Assembly (NCBI GenBank): GCA_031262205.1
Contig: JAISID010000043.1
Location: 1 to 16,396 of the forward strand
Reading direction: 5' to 3'
Origin: Holosporales bacterium
GTDB lineage: Bacteria; Pseudomonadota; Alphaproteobacteria; RUG11792
Length of the DNA stretch: 16,396 bases
Shown: in pieces, positions 1 through 7,166 of the stretch
Layout: the number at the start of each line of letters is the position of its first letter
Position numbering within the stretch: position 1 is the first letter of the stretch
Position numbers and translations under genes: made by a program
Notes under the pieces: generated by a model
Seen by the model: only the letters and a program-made list of their open reading frames with translations
What the model was told of the DNA's origin: nothing
Database searches by the model: none

Positions 1-194
1 CTTAACCCGTCTCCTTTAGGTAAATAAATATCCAGGAATATCAAATCTGGTTTAGGAAAATCTCCGCATAAAGTTTTATAACGTAAAACATCCATAGTTT
101 GGGAAGCGTCGTGAACGCATAATATATTTAGATTTTTAAATCCGCTTAAGGCCTTCCTTGCCACCGCCTCGTCTCCTGGATTATCTTCAATCAT
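1..194 (-). CDS. Response regulator receiver domain, Rcp1/CheY-like (partial, C-terminus off the left edge)
   Basis: Reading down the minus strand from the ATG at 194 gives about 64 residues of a CheY-fold receiver domain. The acidic pocket appears as MIEDNPGDE, and the phospho-acceptor strand as PDLIFLDIYLPKGDG, where the Asp of FLD is the predicted phosphorylation site. EDNPGD followed by a late PDLIFLD is typical of the stand-alone Rcp1 subfamily, which usually partners a hybrid or phytochrome-like histidine kinase. No kinase is visible here. The start is uncertain: the frame is open back to a TAA at 300-302 and the residues before MIEDN (KVINLL) look like the normal first beta strand. A TTG at 200 or a rarer start may therefore be used, or the N-terminus may be damaged. 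The Lys of the C-terminal half lies outside the window. Confidence 0.8.
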   Translation of the reverse strand, partial: MIEDNPGDEAVARKALSGFKNLNILCVHDASQTMDVLRYKTLCGDFPKPDLIFLDIYLPKGDGL

Positions 195-354
195 TAACAA
201 ATTTATAACTTTGTTTTTTTGATTGTTTTGAAAAGCGCTACGTTTTTGGGTTGTTTCTCCGTTGTGATGGTTGTATAAGCTATGTTTATAAAATCCTACT
301 TACAAGAGCGATCTGTACGTCAGGGGATAATTCCCATTTTCTATTTAAACCTGC

Positions 355-386
355 AACGGACAGTTCAAATTAACGAGCTGTCCGTT
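355..386. terminator. Hairpin between convergent-facing gene ends, terminator-like
   Basis: Perfect 9-bp arms AACGGACAG (355-363) and CTGTCCGTT (378-386) are extended inward by three more pairs, one a wobble, around an 8-base loop. It lies 12 bp beyond the stop codon of the Ala/Lys/Glu-rich gene on the minus strand. The T-run after the stem is weak on both strands, so its role as an intrinsic terminator is an inference. Confidence 0.5.
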
Positions 387-398
387 TTGAATATCGAA

Positions 399-881
399 TT
401 ACTTCGCCTCAGGTTCTTTTTCCTCTTTCTTTTCGGAATCTTCCGTCTTTGCAGAGTCTTCTTTTTCATCCTTTGCAGGCGCTGCTGCTTCAGCTTCGGC
501 TTTTGGAGTCTCTCCATCGTTTAAGTTAGCGGTTGCTTCCTTCATCTCTTTAGTCCCGCCTTCTTTTTTGGCCTTCTTAGCCTTCTTCTTTGCTGCGGGC
601 TTCTTTGTTTCTTTTTTAACTTCGGCGTTGCCTTCCGCTGCTTTTTCTCCAGTTTCCGTAGCTTCCGATGCGGCGGTCTCTTCGCCCTTCTTCTCGGCTT
701 CGACAGTCTCTTCGGCTTTTGCAGCTTCGTCTGCTTTCGCAGACTCGTCTACCGCAGGAGCCGCAACTGGAACTGGCATTTCCGCTTCCGGCGTGGAAGC
801 GCCTTCCGTGCTGGCATACGACGATACGTTTAATGCCGTTAGCAACGAAAGAGCTACGGATAACATACTAATCTTTTTCAT
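399..881 (-). CDS. Secreted Ala/Lys/Glu-rich low-complexity protein
   Basis: This predicted 160-residue protein starts at the ATG at 881, which has a clear ribosome site, GGAGAG, a few bases upstream. The longer reading from 893 starts at a TTG that overlaps this site and is less likely. Residues 1-24 (MKKISMLSVALSLLTA, then a Ser/Ala cleavage region) form a typical Sec signal peptide. The mature part is almost entirely Ala, Glu, Lys, Thr and Pro, with a histone-H1-like basic patch (KKPAAKKKAKKAKKE) in the middle and an acidic, lysine-rich C-terminus. No enzymatic domain is visible. Similar AKE-rich exported proteins occur in many symbionts, but homology cannot be judged because the composition is so biased. 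It could be a periplasmic or surface-associated disordered protein. The composition makes it prone to length variation. Function is unknown. Confidence 0.7.
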   Translation of the reverse strand: MKKISMLSVALSLLTALNVSSYASTEGASTPEAEMPVPVAAPAVDESAKADEAAKAEETVEAEKKGEETAASEATETGEKAAEGNAEVKKETKKPAAKKKAKKAKKEGGTKEMKEATANLNDGETPKAEAEAAAPAKDEKEDSAKTEDSEKKEEKEPEAK

Positions 882-1040
882 TTTTCTCTCCAAAAAATCT
901 CAATTTCCAAGCTGTAATATTACAGCGCTCTCTTCTTTTATTATATCAAACTATAGAAAGATAATATGAAACTTTTTCTAAATTTTATCAATACGGCGAA
1001 CGATGTTGTAAAATTATCATATCTTCAAGATATCCTATCG

Positions 1041-2063
1041 CTATTCTTTATATTCAACCTTGATTCGAGCGGAGTTAAAGTCTATATTGCTAACTATCTC
1101 ATACGCGATAGTCTCGGCGTCTTGAGCCATTTCATTTATCGAATAGTTCGAATCCAATAAAAATGCGTCGCTTCCTACAGTCGTAATATCTGCGGGAATA
1201 TTTGTAACGTCGCATACAAGTACGTCCATTGAGATTCTCCCCAATATTTTTGCTTTGTAAACGTTTCCGTTTTTATCGTAAAACAAAATGTTTCCTTTAT
1301 TAGAAAGCCTGCGGCTTATCCCTTCGGCGTACCCCATCGATATAGCGGCGATTTGAGTATTCCCCGTCGCGGTATAAGTCGCGTCGTATCCAATATGCGC
1401 GTCTTTCTTTACCTCGTATCTTTGCAATACTTTTGCCTGCAAAGAAACGACGTTTTGAGGGATTACATTCCCCGTCTTAATGCCGTACAAAAAAGCTCCG
1501 ATTCTAACAAGATCGTATGCAAACTCGTCGCCCAAAACAGCTATTTCGCTAGCGGCTATCGCCGCTTTAACATCGACAACTTTCCTTGCTTTTAAAAGAA
1601 CTTCGTCAAAAGCGGCTTTTTGAACATAGTCAAAATGAGACTTATTGCTGCATGCTAAATGAGAAATAATATATTTAATTTTTGAATCTTTCAATCGAGG
1701 CAGAACCTCGTTTATTTCCGAAAGACGAAGACCAATCCGAGTAAAGCCCGTATCGATATGCAAAACAAAAGGCAAATCGGTTTCGCGGATATCGTTAAAC
1801 TCATTAAGAGAGTTAACAACGGGAATAATATTGCCGTTTTTTATCTCTTCTAAATCAGAGGAGCAGAAACCTTGAAAGTAATAAATATTAACATCCGAAG
1901 GTAAGACGTCTCTTATATCGACGGCCTCTTTTAAATAAGCCGTCCAAAAATCGCGACAACCAGCTTCGTAAAGAGCCGCTGAAACCTTCTTCGCTCCCAG
2001 ACCGTAGGCATTATTTTTCACAACGGCCGACGCGACGACATCGCGGCCTACTATTTCAGCCAT
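1041..2063 (-). CDS. alr: Alanine racemase
   Basis: PLP-dependent alanine racemase makes D-alanine from L-alanine for peptidoglycan in the cytoplasm. The catalytic lysine lies in AVVKNNAYGLG (K16 from this start), the barrel continues through SHLACSNKSHFDYV, and the C-terminal domain carries the catalytic tyrosine in SMGYAEG and the conserved GRISMDVLVCDVT. The C-terminus is intact. The ATG at 2063 is the first standard start but is not convincing: it has no well-spaced ribosome site, and the same frame upstream encodes ATIDLSAVKNNYKR, the family's conserved first strand and helix. That frame is open back to a TAA at 2142-2144 but contains no ATG, GTG or TTG, only ATT (2132, 2126) and ATA. 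The real protein is probably about 360 residues with an unusual start. Upstream is a long non-coding gap; downstream is the AKE-rich gene on the same strand. Confidence 0.9.
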   Translation of the reverse strand: MAEIVGRDVVASAVVKNNAYGLGAKKVSAALYEAGCRDFWTAYLKEAVDIRDVLPSDVNIYYFQGFCSSDLEEIKNGNIIPVVNSLNEFNDIRETDLPFVLHIDTGFTRIGLRLSEINEVLPRLKDSKIKYIISHLACSNKSHFDYVQKAAFDEVLLKARKVVDVKAAIAASEIAVLGDEFAYDLVRIGAFLYGIKTGNVIPQNVVSLQAKVLQRYEVKKDAHIGYDATYTATGNTQIAAISMGYAEGISRRLSNKGNILFYDKNGNVYKAKILGRISMDVLVCDVTNIPADITTVGSDAFLLDSNYSINEMAQDAETIAYEIVSNIDFNSARIKVEYKE

Positions 2064-2569
2064 CCTTTTATAATTATTCTTTACGGCTGATAAATCTATA
2101 GTCGCCTTAGCGAACGTTTTGTAAATGAAAATACGTTCTTTTTAAGGAAAAACTTTTTACAAATATAACAAAAATATTGTTCGTTCTACAAACTTTTTGG
2201 GAATCGTTCCGTCTCTTAAGCGACGGTTTATATATGTTTAGAGAATTATTCCTAACATGCGGTAGACAAATCAAAATTCATATAAACAAAGTATATTGCT
2301 AGAACTTCAAGGAGTTTATAAGTACGTTTAAAATAATCTATTCATAAGATTGTACTTATAAAATCATTGCATGTTAAGGATGATTCACTACGTTTATATA
2401 TACAAAAACGCAATTGAGAAGGGGAAGGAAGGCCGCGCTATTTAGGATCGTATATGTCTTCGTAATATGCGTATTGTTTTTCGCCAACGCTTAAAATTTT
2501 ATTTTACATTTTTAACTTCTAATGGAAGAATATTATTAATTGGGGGACGTTTTTACGAGTTTTTGAATA
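2064..2569. other. Gene-poor gap holding a hairpin repeat
   Basis: About 500 bp without a convincing gene. The first 79 bp are the conserved upstream frame of alr. Positions 2243-2386 are a repeat element described separately. A short inverted pair (CCGTC at 2210, GACGG at 2222) lies before it. The A/T-rich stretch 2480-2569 probably contains the promoter of the next gene, but no clear -35/-10 pair could be assigned. Confidence 0.5.
2243..2386 (+). repeat. Hairpin repeat family 1, copy R1 (144 bp, MITE-like)
   Basis: The ends are imperfect inverted repeats of 18 bp (2243-2260 and 2369-2386, 15 of 18 matching; right end GCATGTTAAGGATGATTC). Inside, near the right end, is a strong hairpin: TTATAAGTAC (2316-2325) pairs with GTACTTATAA (2352-2361), and AATCT (2335-2339) with AGATT (2347-2351), with a 9-base bulge on the 5' side. 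Related copies are at 8454-8898, 10355-10784 and 13992-14138 (inverted), with a worn one near 13618. It encodes nothing recognisable. Confidence 0.75.
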
Positions 2570-3658
2570 ATGTTTCGGTTACTTTTTTCAATTGTATTTT
2601 TCTGCTGCGCGAATTTACTTGCCGCAATGCAACAACCCTCTCAACCGCCTTTAGAACGACCTTTAGTAATCAAATCTAGAACGATTCAAACAAGCGACGT
2701 CGGTTTAATCGCAAGAGAAATACGAGGTTTAGATTCAAGAACAACCATTGTTTTTGTCGATTGCGACGCCGTTGTATTCGAGCACCTTATTGACGGAGCG
2801 CTGCCTGAAAGATTTCTTCACAGTTTGAGTTCGGAACTCGCAGGGGAACAAATTCCAGAGGGAAAACGAGTTAATGCTATCGCGGAATTTCTAAAAGCTC
2901 CTAAACGCCAAGTTTGCCCCGAACTGAATAGACTCTTAAAAGAATTGCGAGACGCTGGAGCGGTAATCATATTTTTAACAAGTTGTCCTGCGGGAAGATT
3001 TGGGCAAATACAATCGATAGCGGAATTAAGAAAAGAAGATTTAACAAGTTGCGGTATTCCGCCTCAAGATTGGGGAGGTATAACAATACTATTCAACGAA
3101 CTGGAAGAGACGCCGCGACCGTCGGTAGTTCAAACGGACGATACCGCTTCTGTTTTCAAAAACGGGATTTGCTTCAATATAATTTCATCAAAAGGTAAAG
3201 TAATGACGGCCTTTCTGAATCGTCTTAGAGAAGATTCGACGTTTGAACGTTTACTTGGAGCTGCTCCGTCAAATCCATTTGCCATAAACCTAAGCGGCGT
3301 TAGGTCTCTATTAAGGGGCGGTAGGCAAAGCGAATTAACGACGTTTTTTATCGACGACTCTCCAGGAAATATTGAAAACGTTGCAGCGGCGTGTCAAGAG
3401 TATGGCGTCAACTATTTAGGAATACAATTTACCGCTCAAATGGAAGCATACCGACGTATTATTATGACTAAAGAAATTGCCGCTCAATTTCTTTTTGTCG
3501 CTCAAGCGCATCTGCCCGAAGAATTGATATGGGGAGACACATCGGGAGAGCAACTGAGAATTTTAATAGAAAAAGGAATATTTCAATCTCCTCGCGACGT
3601 ACGGTTCCGCCAGATGCTTTGCAGTCCTCGGTTGCTGTACGCTTCTCTGTTTGTATAA
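2570..3658 (+). CDS. Secreted HAD-superfamily protein, DUF2608-like
   Basis: This is a 362-residue protein with an N-terminal signal peptide (MFRLLFSIVFFCCANLLAA), so it is probably exported to the periplasm or beyond. HAD-fold motifs are visible in order: motif I in VFVDCDAVV (D64, D66), motif II in IIFLTSCP (T137/S138), a lysine motif in NIISSKGKV (K208/K210), and the acidic motif IV in FFIDDSPGNIENV (D262, D263). The pairing of SSKGK with FIDD plus a following NIENVAAAC helix matches DUF2608, a family common in Legionella, Rickettsia and Holosporales, where substrates are unknown. Both motif I aspartates are present, so phosphatase activity is possible. Its ribosome site is weak. A terminator follows at 3765-3799. 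The genes on either side are unrelated, so context does not suggest a pathway. Confidence 0.65.
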   Translation: MFRLLFSIVFFCCANLLAAMQQPSQPPLERPLVIKSRTIQTSDVGLIAREIRGLDSRTTIVFVDCDAVVFEHLIDGALPERFLHSLSSELAGEQIPEGKRVNAIAEFLKAPKRQVCPELNRLLKELRDAGAVIIFLTSCPAGRFGQIQSIAELRKEDLTSCGIPPQDWGGITILFNELEETPRPSVVQTDDTASVFKNGICFNIISSKGKVMTAFLNRLREDSTFERLLGAAPSNPFAINLSGVRSLLRGGRQSELTTFFIDDSPGNIENVAAACQEYGVNYLGIQFTAQMEAYRRIIMTKEIAAQFLFVAQAHLPEELIWGDTSGEQLRILIEKGIFQSPRDVRFRQMLCSPRLLYASLFV

Positions 3659-3764
3659 CAAGCTGCGTCTCTTAAAACAATCCGCCAGCTTTTTGACTAT
3701 TAGCGGCGATTTTAGTTCTTTTTGGTTTTGATATACGCGATGTTGCCGTCAATCCGTCGCTTAC

Positions 3765-3799
3765 TGAGAGTCGCCGGGGAAGCTCTCAATCTTTTTTTT
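3765..3799 (+). terminator. Rho-independent terminator after the DUF2608-like gene
   Basis: TGAGAG (3765-3770) and CTCTCA (3783-3788) form a stem followed by ATC and eight T residues. It lies 107 bp after the stop at 3658 and just before the pepA promoter region. Confidence 0.75.
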
Positions 3800-3826
3800 G
3801 TGGCGTTCGCATCTAAATAAGATAAA
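3798..3826 (+). promoter_or_regulatory. Possible pepA promoter
   Basis: TTGTGG (3798-3803), then a 17-bp spacer, then GATAAA (3821-3826) resembles a sigma-70 promoter. It sits 43 bp before the pepA start and directly after a terminator, where a promoter is expected. The hexamers are only moderate matches. Confidence 0.3.
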
Positions 3827-3868
3827 ATACGTTTATAAAAATGTCCTTAAAAATAAAAGAGGTTTCTT

Positions 3869-5347
3869 ATGGAAGTTGTATTTGGCGAATCGTTAAGTCT
3901 GGAATCTTCTAAATCCGTAATCGTTATAGCGGCGACCGCTGAAAACGGAGCTAAATTTGTCGAAGATAAATTGAAGGAGCTATTTGGAACAACAATTCCA
4001 GACGATATAAAAGACTTCCTTAAGGATTTGGACTACAAAAAAATTGAAAGTTTTAGCATAGTAGCGAAAGGCTCTATGAAGGAAATCATAATCGTGGGAG
4101 CCGGGAAGAAAGAGTCTATTACAAGAGCAGGCGTGGAAAAACTAGGAGGATATATTTTTGACAACATAAAATCAAAAGAAGCTGATATAAGCGTTTTTAA
4201 CAATATTGAAAACAACGTTAAATTTAAAACCGCCGCAGCGTATTTAGCCTCGGGGATAAGCCTTAAATCATGGACTTTCGAAAAATATAAGACTAAAAAG
4301 AATCCTCAAAAGATTAAGAGCATAAAATGCCAAACCCAATATGTTAAGGAAAACGAGGAAGAATACAAGGCTCTTAAGGCAATAAACGAAGGAGTGTTTT
4401 TAGTAAGAGAAATGGCGACCGAACCGTCTAACTTTATGACTCCAGATCAAATGCGCGAAGAGGCGAAAGCGTTGAAACAACTTGGCGTGAAAGTTACGGT
4501 TCTTGATAAAAAGGACATGGAGAAGTTGGGGATGAATGCTTTGCTTGGAGTAGGCAATGGCAGCGACAAGCCGTCATATCTAATCGCTATGGAATATAAA
4601 ACCGATAATGCCAAGGAGAAAATAGCTCTTGTCGGCAAGGGGCTTACTTTCGACTCTGGGGGCATATGTTTAAAGCCCGCTCATAGAATGTCTGAAATGA
4701 AAGAAGACATGACGGGAGCGGCAGTGGTTATCGGAACTATCAAAGCAATCGCGACGCAAAAGCTGAAGGCAAACATAGTGGGAGTAATCGGCGTCGTTGA
4801 AAACATGATTTCAGGAAGCGCGCAAAAGCCGGGGGACGTCGTGGTTTCTATGTCGAAGAAAACGATAGAAATTGACAATACGGACGCGGAAGGTCGTCTC
4901 GTTTTAGCAGATGCTCTGTGGTACGCTAAAGAAAAATACGAGCCGAAGGTTATAATCGACTTCGCCACCCTAACAGGGGCGATTGAAATAGCCCTGGGGC
5001 ATGAGTTTGCAGGACTATTTTCAAACTCGGACGAGCTTTGCGAAAAACTTATAAAGTCGGCGGATTTCGTCGGAGAAAAACTTTGGAAGTTCCCTCTCCA
5101 TCCATCTTATGAGGACGATATAAAGTCCGACATAGCGGATATAAGAAACACGGAACGCGTAAGAGGAGCGGGAAGCATAACCGCCGCGTTGTTTTTGAAA
5201 CATTTCGTCGATAAGAATGCTAAGTGGGCGCACATAGATATCGCCGCAGTTGCAAGCGATCCTAGAAACAGAGCGTTGTCTCAAAAAGGAGCGACGGGAT
5301 TCGGCGTTCGCTTAATGAACGATTTCATAAAGAAATATTATAACTAG
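3869..5347 (+). CDS. pepA: Leucyl aminopeptidase (cytosol aminopeptidase, M17)
   Basis: M17 aminopeptidases are hexameric two-metal enzymes that remove N-terminal residues from peptides in the cytoplasm. The length, 492 residues, is normal for the family. The N-terminal regulatory domain spans about 1-170 and the catalytic domain 175-492. Metal ligands and catalytic residues are all present: K257 in VGKGLTFDSGG, D262, K269, D280 in MKEDMTGAA, D339 and E341 in the signature NTDAEGRL, with R343. ATLTGA (366-371) is also intact. An AGAGG ribosome site precedes the ATG by a good distance, and a strong terminator-like hairpin follows. In some proteobacteria PepA also binds DNA in ColE1 dimer resolution and carAB control, but nothing here shows that role. 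It appears monocistronic. Confidence 0.96.
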   Translation: MEVVFGESLSLESSKSVIVIAATAENGAKFVEDKLKELFGTTIPDDIKDFLKDLDYKKIESFSIVAKGSMKEIIIVGAGKKESITRAGVEKLGGYIFDNIKSKEADISVFNNIENNVKFKTAAAYLASGISLKSWTFEKYKTKKNPQKIKSIKCQTQYVKENEEEYKALKAINEGVFLVREMATEPSNFMTPDQMREEAKALKQLGVKVTVLDKKDMEKLGMNALLGVGNGSDKPSYLIAMEYKTDNAKEKIALVGKGLTFDSGGICLKPAHRMSEMKEDMTGAAVVIGTIKAIATQKLKANIVGVIGVVENMISGSAQKPGDVVVSMSKKTIEIDNTDAEGRLVLADALWYAKEKYEPKVIIDFATLTGAIEIALGHEFAGLFSNSDELCEKLIKSADFVGEKLWKFPLHPSYEDDIKSDIADIRNTERVRGAGSITAALFLKHFVDKNAKWAHIDIAAVASDPRNRALSQKGATGFGVRLMNDFIKKYYN

Positions 5348-5377
5348 CAAATCCCTTGAGACAATAAGCCTTAGCTT

Positions 5378-5416
5378 AACCCGCGATTAGTTCGTTCCAA
5401 GACAAATCGCGGGTTT
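5378..5416 (+). terminator. Terminator-like hairpin after pepA
   Basis: AACCCGCGATT (5378-5388) is exactly complementary to AATCGCGGGTT (5405-5415), giving an 11-bp GC-rich stem about 30 bp after the pepA stop. The T-run after it is short (TTT), so termination strength is uncertain. Confidence 0.65.
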
Positions 5417-5517
5417 AAACTTACGGCTAGCAGATTGTTTTAATTCATAGGCGTTAAAGAGATATGTCGCCGTCTTCTTAAAAAACGGTATAAAACTTCT
5501 TAAAGGAATCATCTGCC

Positions 5518-5563
5518 GACGCGTAGTAGATGGTATATCTTTTTAAGATCGTTACTATGCGTC
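5518..5563. repeat. Nested inverted repeat
   Basis: Outer arms GACGCGTAGTA (5518-5528) and TACTATGCGTC (5553-5563) match at 10 of 11 positions, the exception being G-T. Inside, ATCTT and AAGAT form a smaller stem around TTT. The two-stem layout is like that of the 100-150 bp hairpin repeats elsewhere in the window, but the sequence is not clearly the same family. Confidence 0.5.
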
Positions 5564-5814
5564 GCTAGAACCCAGGATACCGACGTTAACGAGGAGAAAC
5601 GGACTATATGACTGGAAACCCTTCTAGATAATATTTCTCTATTAAAACGAGAAGAACTAATTTCCTTCTAACTCAGTTATTTAACGTTAAGGCATTATTC
5701 TCTATTTATTGCAAGAACTCTTAATGAGCTAACTATTATATATTAAGGAATATTTCTAGAGTAAGCGTTGTTAAAGGGAAAAACTACTAAGCTATAAGAG
5801 AAGTAGAATATAGT

Positions 5815-5848
5815 TAAAGAGGTTCTTACCTGATAAGAACCTCTCTTT
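5815..5848. terminator. Bidirectional terminator hairpin after the HEAT gene
   Basis: AGAGGTTCTTA (5818-5828) and TAAGAACCTCT (5834-5844) are perfectly complementary with a 5-base loop. A run CTTT follows on the plus strand and TTTAACT on the minus strand. It lies about 65 bp past the stop of the minus-strand HEAT-repeat gene. Confidence 0.7.
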
Positions 5849-5912
5849 ATACAATAAGGATAGTATCATTTAATCCATTTATATATCCCTAATAAGTCTG
5901 TCTATTGTAGAA

Positions 5913-6578
5913 CTAATCTGCGGGAAAAAGATAAGGCCTTTTGGCTCGTATTGCATTCAACGCCCCCTCTGCGTTTCTTTTTACGTTGGTGTCTTGGTCT
6001 TGTAGAAGAGGCTCTAGAGCGTCTCTAAGCCCGGCGGTAGCAAGAGCAGGCTTTGCGTTTACAACATATCTTAACGCCACGGCTGCGTTAAATCTTATTC
6101 CGTCATCTTGGTCTTGTAGAAGAGGCTCTAGAGCGTCTCTAAGCCCGGCGGTAGCAAGAGCAGGCTTTGCGTTTACAACATATCCTAACGCTATGGCTGC
6201 GTTAAATCTTATGCCGACATCTTGCTCTCGTTGTAGAAGCCGCGTTAGAGCGTCTCTAAGCTCGGCGGTAGCAAGCTCAGGATGTGCTTGTACACATTCT
6301 ATTAGCCTATCAACTACGCTTTTTCTCACAGATACCTTTGGGTATTGTATAAACAACCTCAATAGAGCGTCTCTAAACATAGCAAGATCAGACTTTTCAC
6401 GAATTTGTCTTGCTAATGTCGCTCTTTGCTTAGAAGATCGTCTTACCTCCCCTAAAGTTGTTATTCTTTGAGAATCTCCCATTGACGGCATAGGTCTCTC
6501 TCCTTCTCCCGCTGCGGCTACTCCGTTTGCTATAACAAACGCTAACGCTCCGGCTATTCCTACCGTTATCTTGTTCAT
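5913..6578 (-). CDS. Secreted HEAT-repeat protein
   Basis: This 221-residue protein has a Sec signal peptide (MNKITVGIAGALAFVIANG, ending in AAA) and a solenoid of HEAT-like helical pairs with a 38-residue period. Each unit reads roughly IRFNAAxALxYVVNAKPALA followed by TAGLRDALEPLLQDQD. Two adjacent units are almost identical; a third (from about residue 104) and a fourth partial unit at the C-terminus (NVKRNAEGALNAIR) are more diverged. HEAT solenoids are protein-binding scaffolds with no catalysis of their own. Because it is exported and repeat-based, a role in binding host or envelope proteins is possible, though this is inference. An AAAGGA ribosome site precedes the ATG, supporting the start. 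A terminator hairpin follows. It stands alone, with long gaps on both sides. Confidence 0.75.
   Translation of the reverse strand: MNKITVGIAGALAFVIANGVAAAGEGERPMPSMGDSQRITTLGEVRRSSKQRATLARQIREKSDLAMFRDALLRLFIQYPKVSVRKSVVDRLIECVQAHPELATAELRDALTRLLQREQDVGIRFNAAIALGYVVNAKPALATAGLRDALEPLLQDQDDGIRFNAAVALRYVVNAKPALATAGLRDALEPLLQDQDTNVKRNAEGALNAIRAKRPYLFPAD
5992..6219 (-). repeat. Near-perfect 114-bp tandem duplication inside the HEAT gene
   Basis: Units 5992-6105 and 6106-6219 begin with the same roughly 80 bases without change and differ only at a few positions near the end. A more diverged third unit begins at 6220. The 114-bp period equals 38 codons, so copy-number changes keep the frame. Confidence 0.85.
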
Positions 6579-7166
6579 CTTATCTATATCCTTTAATGCT
6601 AAACCTTACCTTATCGTATCATAATATTCTATGTATATACTATGTTAGTTTTATTATTTATATATAACTGTAATGTTTTATTAAATAATTTCCTTTGATG
6701 TTTTAAGAAGAAACAGGAATCCTCCGTCCGACGTCTTAGTATAAGATGTTTAACAGAATGTTAAAGACGCAAACGCTCCCCCAATAATATTTATCTTTTG
6801 GAACGAGGATATCTCGACCGATTTATAAAGCGACTTGTCAAGGACTATAGAGCCGAGCAAAGCGAGGCGTCCCTTGACAACCGACGCCTTCAATAAATCG
6901 GTATAATCAATCGCGGGAGCCAAAAGATAAATGTTATGGATAAGTCGCAAACTACAACCGCCCCCAGAACTTAAAAAAACATAGCATTTCTATTTTAGAA
7001 TTAGAGGCGAATCTTTATTCCTCTCGATCGCCCCTGTAGACAGTCGCCAAAGAAAGCCGTTCTAAAACGTCTCGCGCGAAACACTTTTACGACTCGGAGA
7101 AATTCTCCAATATCGACCATACAAACCGACGTAGAACTAAAGAAGACCGTCGCGTCGAATAAATCT
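6579..7166. other. Gene-poor gap containing palindromic element copy A
   Basis: About 590 bp between the HEAT gene and the ABC substrate-binding gene. The A/T-rich stretch 6600-6690 should hold the HEAT promoter on the minus strand. A palindromic element occupies 6784-6937. The open frames at 6750-6950 and 7001-7207 fall in the element or overlap the next gene, and I see no evidence that they are genes. Confidence 0.5.
6784..6937 (+). repeat. Palindromic element family 2, copy A (154 bp)
   Basis: Terminal inverted repeats of 18 bp (ATAATATTTATCTTTTGG at 6784-6801; complement at 6920-6937, 17 of 18 matching) enclose further nested arms: CCGATTTAT with ATAAATCGG, and TTGTCAAGG with CCTTGACAA. 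The whole element could fold into one long cruciform or RNA hairpin. Copy B is at 13697-13843 and a third, inverted copy is cut by the right edge. Both full copies are preceded by a C-run ending CCCCCAAT. No transposase is present. Confidence 0.8.

Larger units (their letters stand above)
5348..5912. other. Intergenic gap with several hairpins
   Basis: No convincing gene in 565 bp between pepA and the HEAT gene, which converge. It holds the pepA terminator, an unexplained nested inverted repeat at 5518-5563, and a perfect hairpin at 5818-5844. The rest is A/T-rich sequence with no signal I can name. Confidence 0.5.

Noticed and set aside
568..969. Long plus-strand open frame opposite the AKE-rich gene
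   Set aside because: It is the antisense shadow of a GC-biased low-complexity gene that has a signal peptide and a ribosome site.
6750..6950. 66-residue minus-strand frame across palindromic element A
   Set aside because: It is created by the element itself and has no ribosome site.
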